Part shown: positions 51,169 to 64,000 of the stretch, piece by piece | Numbering within the stretch: position 1 is the first letter of the stretch | Layout: every line of letters starts with the position of its first letter | From: Paramecium octaurelia | Taxonomy: Eukaryota; Ciliophora; Oligohymenophorea; Peniculida; Parameciidae | Assembly (NCBI GenBank): GCA_905182995.1 | Contig: CAJJDP010000006.1 | Location: 625,163 to 689,162 of the forward strand | Reading direction: 5' to 3' | DNA: 64,000 nucleotides | The notes under the pieces: model-generated | Databases searched by the model: none | What the model was told of the DNA's origin: nothing | What the model saw: the letters and a program-made list of their open reading frames with translations, nothing else | Made by a program: the position numbers and the translations under genes

Positions 51169-51304
51169 CTATAAATATGAATTTAAAATTTATAATGAAT
51201 AACTGGTTTATTAATTAATAAGTCACATGACATATTTTTGAATCATATGAGTTGATAGTGAATAATTATATATAAATATATTTAATAAAACTCAAACTTA
51301 TCGA

Positions 51305-51761
51305 ATGTATGCAGATTGTGAAGACTATCTGTCTTCTACATCAACCTAAGATGATTATGGAACATTGAATGTAAAATTGAAGACAGAATTCTGTAAATAT
51401 TGGATTGAGGGGAAAATATGTCCATACGACAATAAAGTAAGAAAATAATATGAGATTCTTAGTGTTACTTTGCACATGGCGATGAGTAATTGTTGTCAAA
51501 AGACGTTCCCAAAAATTACAGAACTAAAGAATGTAAGAACTTCTAAGAAATTTGCTGTAAATATGGTCAGAGATGTTAATTTTCACATACATTGACCAAA
51601 TATTAAATGCCTCAACTAAAGTATTGGACTTCAGTTGAGAAAATAGAAGTGGGCTCAATTAAAAAAAAGTATCTATATGTTTAGAATAATGTAGGCATCG
51701 CTTAAAGATATTTAAATCGATAACTAGTGGAGTTTATCATAAACAATAGAAACAATAATGA
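51305..51761 (+). CDS. Tandem CCCH zinc finger protein (tristetraprolin type)
   Basis: 134 aa. Two 26-nt introns (the first inside finger 1) give 135 codons. Finger 1 is TEFCKYWIEGKICPYDNK plus CYFAH (C-x8-C-x5-C-x3-H). After an 18-residue linker comes finger 2, ECKNFQEICCKYGQRCQFSH (C-x7-C-x5-C-x3-H). The linker length and the TEF/TKE lead-in sequences match the TTP/ZFP36 class that binds AU-rich mRNA elements and promotes decay; that activity is inferred. The tail is short and basic. It converges on the amidotransferase gene with 71 bp between stops. Confidence 0.88.
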
Positions 51762-51832
51762 TTTTATTCTTATCCCAATCATATTTAAATAACAAAATTA
51801 CAATTATTTTATGAATAGTCATTCATTTGTTT

Positions 51833-52909
51833 TTTAAGAAATTAGTCATAAAATCCCAAATGATGTATTAATGATCAGATCCTTGTTTAAAACTCTCATA
51901 ACAATCTTTGGCATAGACCTTCCTCAACGGGTTTTAAGAATTCCTAAAAATGTACAATAAGATTAAAGCATTGAATTCAGGATGAAATTGCACGCTCAAA
52001 ATATGATCATTTTTATATGCATAATTTTAACAGTGATCCGTGCTCATGATAACTTCTGCATCCTACGGCAATTTTGCAACATAGTCTCCATGAATTTAAT
52101 ACACATTCAGATTTTCTATTACCTGATCTTTCCATTTAAATTAAGTAGATATAGCCTTCCTACCTACCTACATTCTATCTACATGAGTCATCTTTTACGC
52201 TTCTCCACCCAAACAATGAGCCAAGACTTAATGTCCAAAACATATTCCTAATATTCTGATTTTAAGTTTATCAGCTTCTCTTAAAAATTCAAATAATGGT
52301 TATTTCCAATCTTCACTCAAATCATAAGCTGCACTACTCGATCCTGTAATTACTATACCATCCAATCCCTATAAGTCTGGGAACTTATGTTCCATCACCT
52401 TGAAATTTAAATATTAGTCATACCAAATATACTTCCCAATTTTCGTCTTCTTCTTTATAAATCCCCAAATGCATTGCCTCCATTATGTTCACAAATTTGG
52501 TATAATAAAATGGTTCTGTTATCAATAATGCATATCGTTTTTTATTTTCTTTAGGTATATATTATTTAAGAATATCAGGAAGGATATCTGATTTAAATCC
52601 AAATGTAGCATTATAATTTATTTAAATCACTTTTTCTTATGTTGTTGATTTTAATATTACTCCTTAATTTATTATGCCCAAAATTTCTTTGAACTCTTTA
52701 GTGAGTAGAAGGTCTGCATAAAGTTCTATGGTTAGATCTTAATGAATTTATTATTATGAGATTTAAAATAGAAGGCGAGCAGCAGCAAAAAAGTCATTAG
52801 TATCAAAAGTTGGTGAATACTTAATTGAATAGAGATCCAAAGCTTCAGATTAATATATAAACTGATCATCTGATTTAATGATGAGGGTTACTACTTTTTG
52901 AAATTCCAT
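51833..52909 (-). CDS. Class I glutamine amidotransferase-like protein with N-terminal extension
   Basis: 339 aa; introns of 34 and 23 nt. From about residue 120 (RYALLITEPFYYTKFVNI) it is a class I amidotransferase fold. The nucleophile elbow is GICFGHQVLAHCLGG (catalytic Cys) and the catalytic His-Glu pair is in QFHPEF, with DGIVITGSSS and IHGDYVAKLP also present. This is closest in layout to GMP-synthase-like stand-alone amidotransferases and gamma-glutamyl peptidases, and no synthetase domain follows. The first 115 residues (VVTLIIKSDDQFIYQSEALD onward) are in the same open frame but match nothing I know. Confidence 0.87.
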
Positions 52910-52951
52910 ATTATAATTATGAAATAATATAATAATGTGAATAATTAAATT

Positions 52952-53230
52952 TCATTAATGCATTAATTTACTTGATTTTGATTTGCTAATTTTATCAGTT
53001 GCTGCCTAGTATATCTTACTTTTGTTCTATCTATGAGAAAAATTGTATTATTAGAGAAACCACTTTTTTCGATTTTCAATGATTTCTTGATGCACTTTGA
53101 AATCTTTCATTTGTTAATTTAAGTTAACAAATATTTTATTTTCCAAACTAAGTAATCTTCTCATCATAATGTGTTATTCTAATATGATATCAGCTTTATT
53201 AGGCTATTTCCAAGGTTTCAATGCTTTCAT
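52952..53230 (-). CDS. Small basic protein, 92 aa
   Basis: Intronless, 93 codons from ATG to TGA, fitting exactly between the amidotransferase start (42 bp) and the TBCE stop (30 bp). Sequence begins MKALKPWKQPNKADIILEQH, is largely helical (MMRRLLSLENKIFVNLNQQM) and ends in a Lys/Ser tail. No family recognised. The neat spacing supports a real gene. Confidence 0.65.
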
Positions 53231-53260
53231 AAAAAATAAATTTATTATTATATAATATAA

Positions 53261-55094
53261 TCATTCTGGTATTACATTTACATGAATAAGACTATTGTCT
53301 TGAACTCCAAAATCATTCAAAGTCATATCTTTCCCATCCATATTGACAATTTCAGCATCGTCAGTTACCTAAAGTTTAATTATAAAATTATACTTATATC
53401 GATAAAGCTATTTATTTTATTGGTATGTTCACTAATTTTGAGATCATCAATTTCACTGGTTGTAAACCTGTGCTTCCCATCAATTTTTTCGGAGTAGGTT
53501 TATCCATTAATTTTCCAACATGATCAATAATCTTGATTGTACAATATTAAGGTTATTAGAGTTATTGTTTGGTTTAAGTGTACCCTCCTTTAACAGTTGG
53601 ATCAATTTCATAAGGATTTCCAAATTTCTTTATTAGTTCTATAACTTTTGGATGATTTATCTTGGCATAATTGATAAAGTCATCATAATCATAATAATAA
53701 TGTTTGACATTCTTTAATAAGAAGTATTCTTCAAAGGAAGATTTCAAGTAGAATATTTCGGAATCTTTTCTTTCGAATTTCGTGATTTCACTGCCATTAA
53801 TAATTTGAACGCTAGCAACTTCTGCAATGGCTCTTTGCCTAACATATAGCTTTCCAAATTTATCAACTAATGGATTATGTTTAATTGAAAGAGAAGTTAA
53901 TTATAGTTTTCCAATTTTATTCAAAAATTATGCCATAGCAAAGTGATTGTGATCCAAAGCTAAATGTTTAAGAGCTTTAAATTCAGTAACCATAGGTAAA
54001 TCCTTTAGATTATTTTTATTTAAAATAAGTCTCTCTAAATTTGGTAAGTTTCCAAATGACTTTTAAACATTATCAAAATCTTATAATCCAGTTTGTTCCA
54101 AATTTAATACCTTTAAGTCCTATAAATCTGTATTCCTAAATTGCAAATTCTCATAATCAACTAAAGTATTCTTACACAATAATAACTCTTAAACCATTGG
54201 AAATGCAGGGATAATGAAGGAAATGTCCTTCCAATTCAATTACATGTCAATCAACACCAAAATTTCTACTTGTTTACCACAGCCATCTACAGGAATTTCT
54301 AAGTGTTTCCCTTATTCGTAATCATAAATCAAATAATCTGGTGTTTAAGTGAATATTTAATTTTGAATTTATTGTTATCCAAAAGTTTCAAGTGTTTATA
54401 ATTTATTACTTGAGATAGACAATTCTTTTAATGTTGGCAATTGAGACACTAAAACAAAGATTTGATGCCAAGAATGGAACAAATTATTCTCTAAACCCAA
54501 AATTTTGATATTTTTAAATATACTTCCAACAAAACCAAATGGTCCAATCGTTGAAACATTTTAAGACTCCAAAGATAATTCTTACAAAGTTTCCAAATTA
54601 TTAAGTTTCTTATAGATCTCATCGAATCCATAAAACTCAACCATTTTCTTTTTCTTTTTCATTGTTTCAAAAAAAGCAGTGTCATCAAATTCAATTTTCA
54701 CTTATTTTTAATTGATAAGTGTAATAATTTAGCTTTTATCGTCCTAATTATTTCCTTAATCTTAATGCTCCTAAAGAAATTCATCTTTAATTTATTCTTA
54801 AACTTGCATTTCTTGCAATAGTATGGGAGGGATTTCCTTGAAATATTTCAGAAACAATGCTTCCCATAGTCTATTGCCGAAATTTACCTTCTCCTTCTTT
54901 AATAAGCTGCCAGAATTGGCTCCATCAGTTGTTTTGAAATAGGTATACCCCTAAACAGTCCCATTATGTCTCCCTCTATCACTTTAATCCCATTCTACAC
55001 CCAACCATATTTCATCGCCTTTATTTTCATGCATTAATGGTCCTTCATATTTAATTGTTGCTTTTTCACCTTGATACACTATTCTCTTGTTCAT
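53261..55094 (-). CDS. TBCE: Tubulin-folding cofactor E
   Basis: Cofactor in assembly and disassembly of the alpha/beta-tubulin dimer. About 602 aa with a 25-nt intron near the 3' end. An N-terminal CAP-Gly domain (GDEIWLGVEWDQSDRGRHNG, GYTYFKTTDG, KVNFG) is followed by LRRs (VSQLPTLKELSISSNKLQTL; LPNLERLILNKNNLKDLP; LKHLALDHNHF) and a C-terminal ubiquitin-like domain (TDDAEIVNMDGKDMTLND). This is the full family architecture, with the CAP-Gly core slightly different from the usual GKNDG. Relevant to a cell with thousands of cilia. Confidence 0.94.
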
Positions 55095-55710
55095 ATTTAA
55101 AATATTAATTATTATCTGGGTGTCCTCATTATAAACTGAAGCATTTTAATAAAAGAAAATAATTTTAACTGTTTAATTCTTATTTATAAATAAACTAATA
55201 TATAGCTACTCTTAATAATTGGGTTAAAATAATACCTAAAATTTGATAGAAATCCATAGGTATCACCTTAATTTGAAAGTAGTGGTTTTTCTTTTGAGAG
55301 TTAAAGTTCTCCACAAAATATTATTAATTGAATAAGGTAAGCGTGAATATACCGAGAAACCAAATAGATTTTAATTAATTCTCATCTCCTCTATAATCAC
55401 AAAGTTCAATCCATTAAATGCAGTTTGCAATAATCTCAAGTAGATAACAACAATATTTATTGGCTAAAGATTATATTGACAATAATAAGTTATTAAATTT
55501 ATTAATTTAAAATAAAAATACATATAAGTATAAATGATATCCTCTTCTTTATTTTTTCATTAGATGATAGAATAAATATCATAAACAGAGAATAAGAATA
55601 TTGAGTAATCCAAGCCTTAAATACTTAATCTTCTTTAAATTATAAAATATAGATATAATTATGTTTAGCAAAGTATATTAAATAGGTATGATATTTAATT
55701 TGTCAATATA
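55095..55710. other. AT-rich spacer, nothing seen
   Basis: About 600 bp between the TBCE start and the stop of the giant surface protein gene. It should contain the TBCE promoter. No coding signal in either strand. Confidence 0.5.
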
Positions 55711-58700
55711 TCATAAAATCAAGGTATATGTAATGATGGACAATGTCAGATATATTGCATAGATCGATGAAATGTCTATCTGAATAGACAGATTGGGTGT
55801 TTTGTAAACTCCAGCGGAGCAGAAGTTGGTTGCATAATCAAAATAGCATTCTCCAGTTCTGGAATCACAGTCATCAGAGTTGATGACTTTATTGCAATGA
55901 ATCATGCATGCATTATTGAGATTACTCCAAGAACATCGTGACAAAGAATTGCACGAGGCTGCATTTAACAGTTCACTACATTGTACAGAATGGCATTTAT
56001 TGTTTTTCCATAGGCATATTCCTGTAGCTTCCATGCAAGTGCAAACATCAAGGATTTAATCGCAAGGGATGCATTTCTGATCGACCAATAAACATGTGTA
56101 TCCATTATATTCATTACCATTGCACAAATCAGAAATGCCATATAATTCACAGACTTAGGAGGTACACATGACATCCTCTAAATAGAGATTATATTTCTGC
56201 AACAAACATGATGCTTGAGTACGAACAGTAGCACCATTGCACATATCTGATTCTAGGCTTTGACAACTATTGTTTTCAATGCACGAGCCATCAGAGAGTT
56301 GGAGACAATAATTACCTAATTTAGTGCAATCATCAAGCTAAAAGCAAGTCAAAGCTTGACAGACATTTAATTGATTATATTTACAACTGTTGTTGGAACA
56401 ATCAGAATTGGGACAGTAATCCTAAAAGTTATTTTAGCTGAAACATCGCCTATTGGTACCTAAACAAGGGAATCCATCGAAGAATATGTCTTCACAATAG
56501 GAGTTATCGACATTGATGATATCTTCACATTTGCTTGCTGATTAACAATAAATTCGATTGCTGAGGTAACATTGTTTGCCTTCCATTGATCCTACACATT
56601 GTTTGGGTGATAGATCTTCACAATATTTACGTCTGCATACTTGAAGGAGTGTATCATAGAAACATGAGGAATTTGCTGAACAATCAGTACTTGTGAGATT
56701 GTGACAAATTTATGGAGACACAATGTACTAACATTAGCATTAAGTGTAATCATAATTGAAAGCACAAGAGGGATTGAGAAGACAGGCATTCTTGGACAAT
56801 CCTGGCGAGGAACATTTCAAAGCTTAAATAACAGCCTTGCAGGATTGATTTAAGGAATCGTAGACACAGGATTAATTTAAAGATGCACAAGCCAATTGAT
56901 TAACAAGTTTGGCTTGACTACAGGAATATGTGTTTGGGATTATTTAGCACTGATTTGACTTAAAAATACAAGGTTATCTAATGATTGAGGTGCAGAGTTC
57001 TTGACTGATTCCTGGAGTGTCACAATATATTGAATTGATGTTGTAGGTAGACACACACTGTGATGTAGATTGGTCATAGATACAAGGACCTAATGCTAAT
57101 GCACAGGCTGAAGGGGAACTTTTATAAACAGAATCACATTAAAATCTAGTCACTTATTTGCATCCATTATTCCAATATGCTGGAATAGATAAGGAGATGC
57201 AGGCTATTAGGGACACTCCATCTAAATTTGATGGCAATTGATTTTGATTTACACTTACACATGTAAATGTCAGCTCATTATATTGACAAGCATGATTTTT
57301 GAGTAATTGACATGTCTTTTGATTGACATTCAAATAGGAGGAGCAATTATTAGATAGATTAGTTGTTTTTTCACATTTATTTTATGCAGTATTAAATGTA
57401 CAAGGTTAAGCACTGATATTCATACAAGTAGACTTAGAAATAAATGGAGTTTCACAAACTTGGATATTGCGATCTACAACTTCATTTGGCATGAATACAA
57501 AACTTGTTTCTATACATTGTCTTTATCTCCATTGTTGTTTGAATTTGATACATGCTTTTAAATTGAGTTCAGAATATGTTATATTGATTTCATTATCACT
57601 TAAGGATTCACAAAATCCAGTCCATTTACATGCATATTTAGTAGATTACAGACAGGTTTCTCTGGTGGTATAAAAGTCACACTGTTCAGTCTCAACATCT
57701 TAATTAATTTCAGTACTTGCTAAGGTTTGGGAGGGAATATTAGTAAAATAGTAATCAGATATTTTGGGTGAGCAAGAATCGTCTTTGAATTCACAGAACT
57801 TCGGAGCGTATTGATCACAAACCTTCTTATTATATTTGATAGAATCATCGCAAGTAATTGTATTCAGATATGTGGCAAAGGAAGAGCACCCAGTAAGATC
57901 ATGCCATTTACAATATAGACTACTTGTCATGCAGCCAATCTTATTGTATATTTAAATGCAAGCAAATAACTTAATGCTTGTACATATATCCAACATATAT
58001 GGAATTTCATCAAGAGGAGTTGTCAATGATTACTATGCATGTAAGCATTCCGTTTTGATAATGCATTGTGAATTTTACCATTGACATGTTGACGTCGGAC
58101 AAGTAGCCAAAGTCTTATATAATGGACACACCTACCAGTAGTCGAACTCTCCAATAAGAGAACATTCATTATTAGTAAACTAACAAACTTGATTTTACAC
58201 TTTCCTGCAAGCCACTTTGTTGAATCCCTTCTTGCAGACCAAAGGGAGAATTTTCAACTCTTGACATGTATTAACATAGTAGCATTCCTTATTGGGTACA
58301 TTCACACATTAAAGATAAGAAGTTGCATCTGAACATTCAACCAATGTAATATTTGAACATGTGTGAGTGCTGTCGTTCCATTGACACATTTCATCGTTCA
58401 TAGCTTGACATGTTTTCTTGTTCACTTAAGCTGTGCAATTCTGATTATCTAATTATGCATTTTGACATTGATTATCCTACCAAATGCAATATCCAGTTGT
58501 CTATTCTATGCATGCTTTCCTATTCAAACCTAATCCTGAACAGATCTCCACTGTGTAATTGAATTCAACACAGCCTTATTGTCCTACTTTTGCCATACAA
58601 GCCTTTGTGCTTTCTCCCTTGCTGCACAAACTAAGAGAGTTATAAGGAGCTGATGCTTTAACATAAGGTGTAGGTGGAAAGTCATCGCTTGTTATTGGTG

Positions 58701-61700
58701 TTGTGGGAGAAATTGATGCACAACTGGAGCTCTCAGTAGAAGCCAGACAAAAGTTTGTATCATCCCATTTGCATATTAAGTCATTCTTTTCAACTTTCAT
58801 ACAGGCATATTTATTTAATTTTGTGCAATCATTTACATTAGTAAAGTCATTAATTTATTAACATCTTTGATTTATCCAAGCACACATCAATGTCAAATAA
58901 CTACTAGTACTTTTAATGCAAGCATTGAAATTCAAATTTTCACATCCAATCATTTCTGTTGCAATTAATAATTTACACTCGTATTCATACATGTCATATC
59001 TATAAACATCCCCTACTAATTGAGTACATCCAAATTGATTCAATTTTGAATTGAATGTTAAAGCAGCTGTTGTGCAACCTGAACTATCGGTGCTTGGACT
59101 TGCCACAATACATGGTGTTTATGCTCTTAATGCACATCCAATATTTGTATTGAAATCAGAACACAAATTCACTTCAGTTACCAATTTACAAAACATTTAT
59201 TCCTCGGAATAGAAACATTTAGAACCATCATTCGAACTGACTTTTTAGCAACCAAAGTAATTTATTTTTTTCTTTTAAATATCACTGCATATTTAGGTAG
59301 TGATTGTTTGGCATGTTGTTCCATCCCAAAAGCATTAAAGGCTTTGATCTATATCCTAGACGCAGAGAGTCTCTGATAACTTTGTGCAATCTATGGTTTA
59401 GGTTTTGTCAAAGCAGTAATAACCGAATTTGAAATCACAATTTTCGAATTTCTAACACAGTATTTTACTATATTATTGTAAATGAGGACAAGATGAAGGT
59501 GGAGTCGATGGGGCAGAACAAAGGTTGCTCGAATATTAACATTGCACTTTCCATTGATTCAAACAATCAAATTGATTTTTATAAGTTGAACAATTAACAG
59601 CATAGGTGACTATATTATTTTAAACATCCATCAGCATTGTTAGGTCAATACATTTAAAAGTTGACGGATCGTATTTACAATTTGGATATTGTCTACAGAA
59701 CTTCTTATTAGTGTAGCTATACTTGTCACATTTCGTTAGTAAATTTTGAGTGTAACACTAACTGTTTGAATACACACAATTGTAATACAAATTGGAAACA
59801 CAATCCTGGAGAGTTGTTTCGAATTCACACTTATTTGTCGATATATTCTAACAACGACTATTCCTGAATTAGCATATCATATCAGAATGCAAACACACAT
59901 ATTAACTAACCCCTGGAGAATCACATTTAGTAATTGGAGTCTCTGTATCCAATAGTAAAATACACGCCTTCTATCTACCATAGCATTTTTATAAGGAACT
60001 GCAAAAAGTCCATGATTAGGTGTCATATTTGAATTAATCGCATGATTAATTGGTTTGCTGTAGATCACATACTTGGGTAACGTATTCATCCGATGTGATA
60101 CTTCCCATATCAAAACTCAATGAGTATCCAGCCAGCAAGGAACAAGAAGATCTTGAATTAAGACAGCCCTATTTATTGAGAGTGGAGCAAGTAGACGAAT
60201 ATTCAGGGGCCTGAACACAAACGTTATTGATATAAGCACATTTGCCATAAGTGGTAGTCACACAAATTGAGGGACTGATTCCAAGCTAATCACAAGAATA
60301 ATAGTTTTTTGGGTTGTCATCATCCACTAAACATTTAGTGTATAATTCACCTGGGGAAGTTGAAGGCTTACACCTTTCAATCACGCCATAACGTATGAGC
60401 ACTGAACAAGATTGGGGATTGTAGGATTTGTGTTTATAATATGGTTTTTCCACAAAATCAAAATCTGAGCAGCTTATATTAAAGATATTGACTTCAGCAC
60501 ATCTTTAATCACTATAGCCAGCCCATGTTTACTTAACCCATTAGCATATTCGTCCTCTAACGAATCTACATAGAGATTTATTGGCCTACTCACACTGAAT
60601 AGTGTCTAATTTATCATCCCAATATTTGTGATTCAAATTTACTTCATTGCATTTGTAATCCTAGAAAAGACAAAACTTTCCAGTTGTAAAAGCACTGCAC
60701 CTTTGTCTATTGAGATTCAAACTAGTCCCACAATCATTAACAATATCTGTTATTTGAGATTTACATTCCTTCGTAACATCATTGTATTCACAATAAAACT
60801 GGTCATCCAAATAAGCAGACGTCTCTGCTTCAATCCCAATACAAGCCCATTTATTCAAAACAAAAGTCGATGTACTCAAACAATTAACACTTTTATTAAT
60901 TGAAATACATTGATCAGATTGCCAAATACATTCCTGGCCTGGAGTTGTTATTGCCTGACAAGCTTGCTGAGTTAAATAATACCCTGTGCATGTGAGTTAT
61001 TAATTTGTAAAGCTTTGACATTTATTATTAAAAAAGTAGCACTTATCTTTGCTATATTGGCAGGCAAAACGATTATACGTATCTGAACAATTAGTTGGCT
61101 ATACATCAACTAAAAAGCAATTTCCATTTGAATATTAACACAGCTGAGTTTCCAAAGAAGTACAAACTAACTTACTGACATTTCTATATGATGTACACAA
61201 TTCTCTAAATTAAGTAACCTAATTGCATTGTCCTCCAATCCATTAACATGGATAATCGTTTAATGCTAAACATTTGGCCTTTGCCAAACCTGGAGTATTG
61301 CAATTTTAATTTGTTTACTAAGCTTTACAACTCTCACTTGCTTAATCATATAAACAATCCGAAAACAAACTGCAGGCATCAGCTGAAACACTCACCATTT
61401 CCTCACAGCTTTATTTGACTTGATACTATGAACATCGTTAATATAATATATCCCAATGACAATTAGTTGTAGTTAAACACATTTGCTTAGTAAATTCGCT
61501 CGGATCTTCAGTAGCACAACTGCCACTTGTTGTATAAATTGGACATTTAAAATTCTAATATCGATGCTTTCCCTTGTAATTCATGCAAAGATTCCGATTT
61601 ACAATATATTTAGAAGGGTAGGCTGTAAACACCTTCAGAGCAGGAACACTCAAAACATTTAAGCATTTTTCATCCTCGTCAATCCATATACACTCCTAAC

Positions 61701-63207
61701 CCATGGTCCGAATACTTCCACATAAAAACTTAGAAAGGGCATCATTGCATTCTATTATGTTTAATTAATAATCGTAAATTAGTTTGCACTAGTTTAAATC
61801 CACATCCCATTAGCAAGGCTAAGCCATATATATACAATAATAACGATTCACTCCTGGCTGATTGCATCCAAACTTAGGAATACAACCATAAAAATCAGGT
61901 TGTCCATCTATCCACTAACAAAGATTAGTATCACAATTGTCCTGCTCTTTACTTACACAGCTTGAACTACAAATGGAGGGGATCTAGGATATATCCAAAT
62001 AGCTTCCTTAATTTGCATCAGTCACTGAAGCACAATCCCTGTAAGTCTTATATTGTTGTGTTTGAGATAAGCAACCCTAAGCTTCTTGTAGTTTCAGTTC
62101 TGAAAATGTACATGTTACTTCTTGTTCGTTATTTCCATCCAACATAATGGGATAGCACTCTGCTTCTACGTATTGACATTAGTTCAAATTTAGTTGATCA
62201 CAATATATCTTATTGGCTAATAAGAAATTTTTGTCTTTCAGATCTAATTCGGTGTTTAAATACAAGCATTTATAATTAGTAAAAATCCCTCCTTGATATC
62301 TACAATAAATATGATTAATTCCAATCGTCTCTATCCTTGTTGAAAAGATCTACAAATAATCGCTATCGTCTGCAATCTACAACGCAATGCATCCCTCCCT
62401 CGTTCTATCACTTATTTTTACTAAAGAAGTTTAAGGAATTTATTATTACAATTGTTTAGAGCATACGATTAGGCATCATTAAAATGATACCACTAAAAAT
62501 AGGTGGCTTAATTGCCATCGTTACATTTATTATACAGTTTATTGTTGGCCAATACTCCACTATCATATTCCTTGTCTGAGCTCTGTCTCTCCAAACCTAA
62601 ATCCTATCTGTAAATATCTTAGGCTTCGGATGCAAAATCTGGCGTGTAAGAAATAAGTGGCCAAATCAAAGAACTGTGAATTATTAAGTAATCTAAATAA
62701 GTGACTATTTTTACTTTTTATCCTTCCACACACAGAAGCACTATAAAGAACATTCTCAAAATCTTCCTAATATGTTTACTCTTTTATTTCATTACAAGTG
62801 TAAGTCTTTGAATCCCAATAACAAAGTTAATTGATATTCTAAATGCTCAGACAAGAGTGTTTAGTAATTGTATCAGTGCATGCCAATTAAGTTAAATCAT
62901 ACACCTGATAACACGCCTTCGTAAAAATACCTGTGGGATTTATAAAAACAATTACATTTTGCTATTTAGCCAGATGGATAAGCTAATTATTTTATACATG
63001 CCATTTTATTCAGTAAGTTAGAACAGCCAAGTTCTAAATTTTTTGTGTATTGACAATACCCAGAATCCCACACACCTATTAATTCCTTTATTTTTATATA
63101 CACTGACTATCTGCGCTCTAAATGCAATCCAACTAAGTTCTAAATTCAAGACATTTATCTATAGAATAAACTGAAGAAATGGATAACCATAGAAGAATAA
63201 ATATCAT
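55711..63207 (-). CDS. Giant cysteine-rich surface protein (Paramecium surface-antigen-like)
   Basis: One minus-strand gene model of about 7.5 kb (roughly 2,400 aa after short introns). It starts with a signal peptide (MIFILLWLSISSVYS) and ends in a hydrophobic tail (IYAIYLTLSIITYTLIL), as in GPI-anchored proteins. The body is dozens of cysteine-rich units with a recurring Cys-x-Trp/Tyr then x(4-6) then Cys pattern (CKWDDTNFC, CKWHDLTGC, CSWSNLNNAC, CEYNDVTKEC, CLWKNNKC). This is the cysteine-periodicity style of Paramecium immobilisation/surface antigens. The first intron is 26 nt at 63076-63101; not every intron was mapped, so a split into two genes is not fully excluded. Only one signal peptide and one hydrophobic tail were noticed. 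Confidence 0.8.
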
Positions 63208-63823
63208 GGAGCAAAATAGATAATAATTAAATATTAATCATAAGTATTCATGAATCTTTAATTATCCATATATAAATAAGTCCAAATAAACCACTATTAC
63301 AATAAAATCATAATCAAATATTGATCATATAATTGCGATAATAAACAAACAAAATCCATCATTTAGCTTATCTCTTCTAATATATAAAGTATTTTTTACC
63401 TAATGAAAAATTAATAAAATACTATGATTTTACAAGCATATCGCTCCTTCTACATTTTCACATAAAACTTAAAATGCAGATTATTAGCTGCATCTAAACT
63501 TTCATGAATTATACACATTATAGAATATAAGGTTGAATCCTTATTATATAGAGATCTGGAATAAAATTTCATTTTTATATGGTTTAAGGATAAGGAAGGC
63601 TCAGAAATTAATGGAATGTAGTTTTTGCCAACTGAATTACTTTATTTTGTTTCCGTTTTATTAGTCTTATTAGTCCATCATCTTCAGCGTTAATTTATCT
63701 ATTAATATTTATTATTATTTTAAATAAACAATCTCAAATTCGAAATTAGTCAAATATAAAAGACTTTATTTATTTGTATTACAAAAATGAAGAATCAAAT
63801 ATCATATAAAAATGGATAGTATT
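63208..63823. other. AT-rich spacer, nothing seen
   Basis: About 600 bp upstream of the surface protein gene and downstream of the next minus-strand gene; presumed promoter region. No repeat or coding signal recognised. Confidence 0.5.
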
Positions 63824-64000
63824 TCATTATAAATGCTTTCTTATTGTGTTATCAATCGATTTAGGCTTTTATTCAAACAAGTGTTTTTTTTATGACATAC
63901 TTTATGACTAATTAAATTATTTCCTCTCTGGAGTTGGAGTTGAGTTATAATTTTAATTATTCTAAATTTCATCAATTACTGACTTTAGTCTCTAGATTTC
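63824..64000 (-). CDS. C-terminal end of a gene leaving the window
   Basis: The last 58 codons plus TGA (complement of 63824-63826), open to the window edge. Begins with a short helix (EIQRLKSVIDEIQNNQNYN), then a Pro/Thr and Gln/Ser/Lys-rich tail (STPTPERKQFNQSQSM). Possibly the end of a coiled-coil protein; no family recognised. Confidence 0.6.

Overview
The window reads as macronuclear DNA of a ciliate, almost certainly Paramecium. Recognisable proteins (RPL13, NDUFS1, NAC-alpha, cyclin, CEP104, TBCE, Miro, PLK) are continuous only if TAA and TAG are read as glutamine, and every resolvable gene ends at TGA. Genes carry many tiny introns, mostly 20-30 nt with GTA...TAG ends. The DNA is very AT-rich and genes are packed tightly: convergent stops lie about 30-70 bp apart and divergent starts as little as about 50 bp apart. 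Because of the code and introns, the gene models were rebuilt by hand from the sequence. Where total length minus introns gives a whole number of codons, I treat the model as well supported.

Layout. 1-10.5 kb: partial gene, two unknown proteins, RPL13, complex I 75-kDa subunit (minus), NAC-alpha, a mitotic cyclin (minus), and a Pex14-N-like/LRR fusion. 10.5-19.4 kb: long AT-rich gap, CK1-type kinase, an M16-type mitochondrial core/processing-peptidase relative without its metal site (minus), a single-finger C2H2 protein, a Kv-type potassium channel (minus) and a four-TM protein. 19.9-26.5 kb: one giant coiled-coil protein of about 2190 aa. 26.5-30.6 kb: an unknown protein with an apparent frameshift, and a YqaJ-like PD-(D/E)XK nuclease. 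Here the sequence holds an exact 1331-bp direct repeat with one N between the copies, which looks like an unmerged contig join. 30.6-36.6 kb: CEP104, a secreted or GPI-type surface protein, Old Yellow Enzyme (minus), and a probably N-myristoylated small protein (minus). 36.8-48 kb: an unresolved gene, Miro GTPase, a coiled-coil protein (minus), an unresolved gene, Polo-like kinase, and a protein of unknown function. 48-55 kb: EF-hand protein (minus), ankyrin protein, tandem CCCH zinc finger protein, class I glutamine amidotransferase (minus), a 92-aa protein (minus), and tubulin cofactor E with CAP-Gly, LRR and ubiquitin-like parts (minus). 55.7-63.2 kb: one giant cysteine-rich surface protein (minus). 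The 3' end of another minus-strand gene closes the window.

There is no operon-like logic. The set is a normal eukaryotic mixture, rich in ciliary/microtubule (CEP104, TBCE, PLK, coiled-coil proteins) and mitochondrial (NDUFS1, M16 core, Miro) genes. I saw no tRNA, rRNA, CRISPR array, telomere repeat or intact transposon. The observations most worth checking are the Pex14-N/LRR fusion, the YqaJ-type nuclease, the Miro protein without a visible C-terminal P-loop, the plant-like ALGGH zinc finger, the His/Asp-rich NAC-alpha N-terminus and the assembly duplication.
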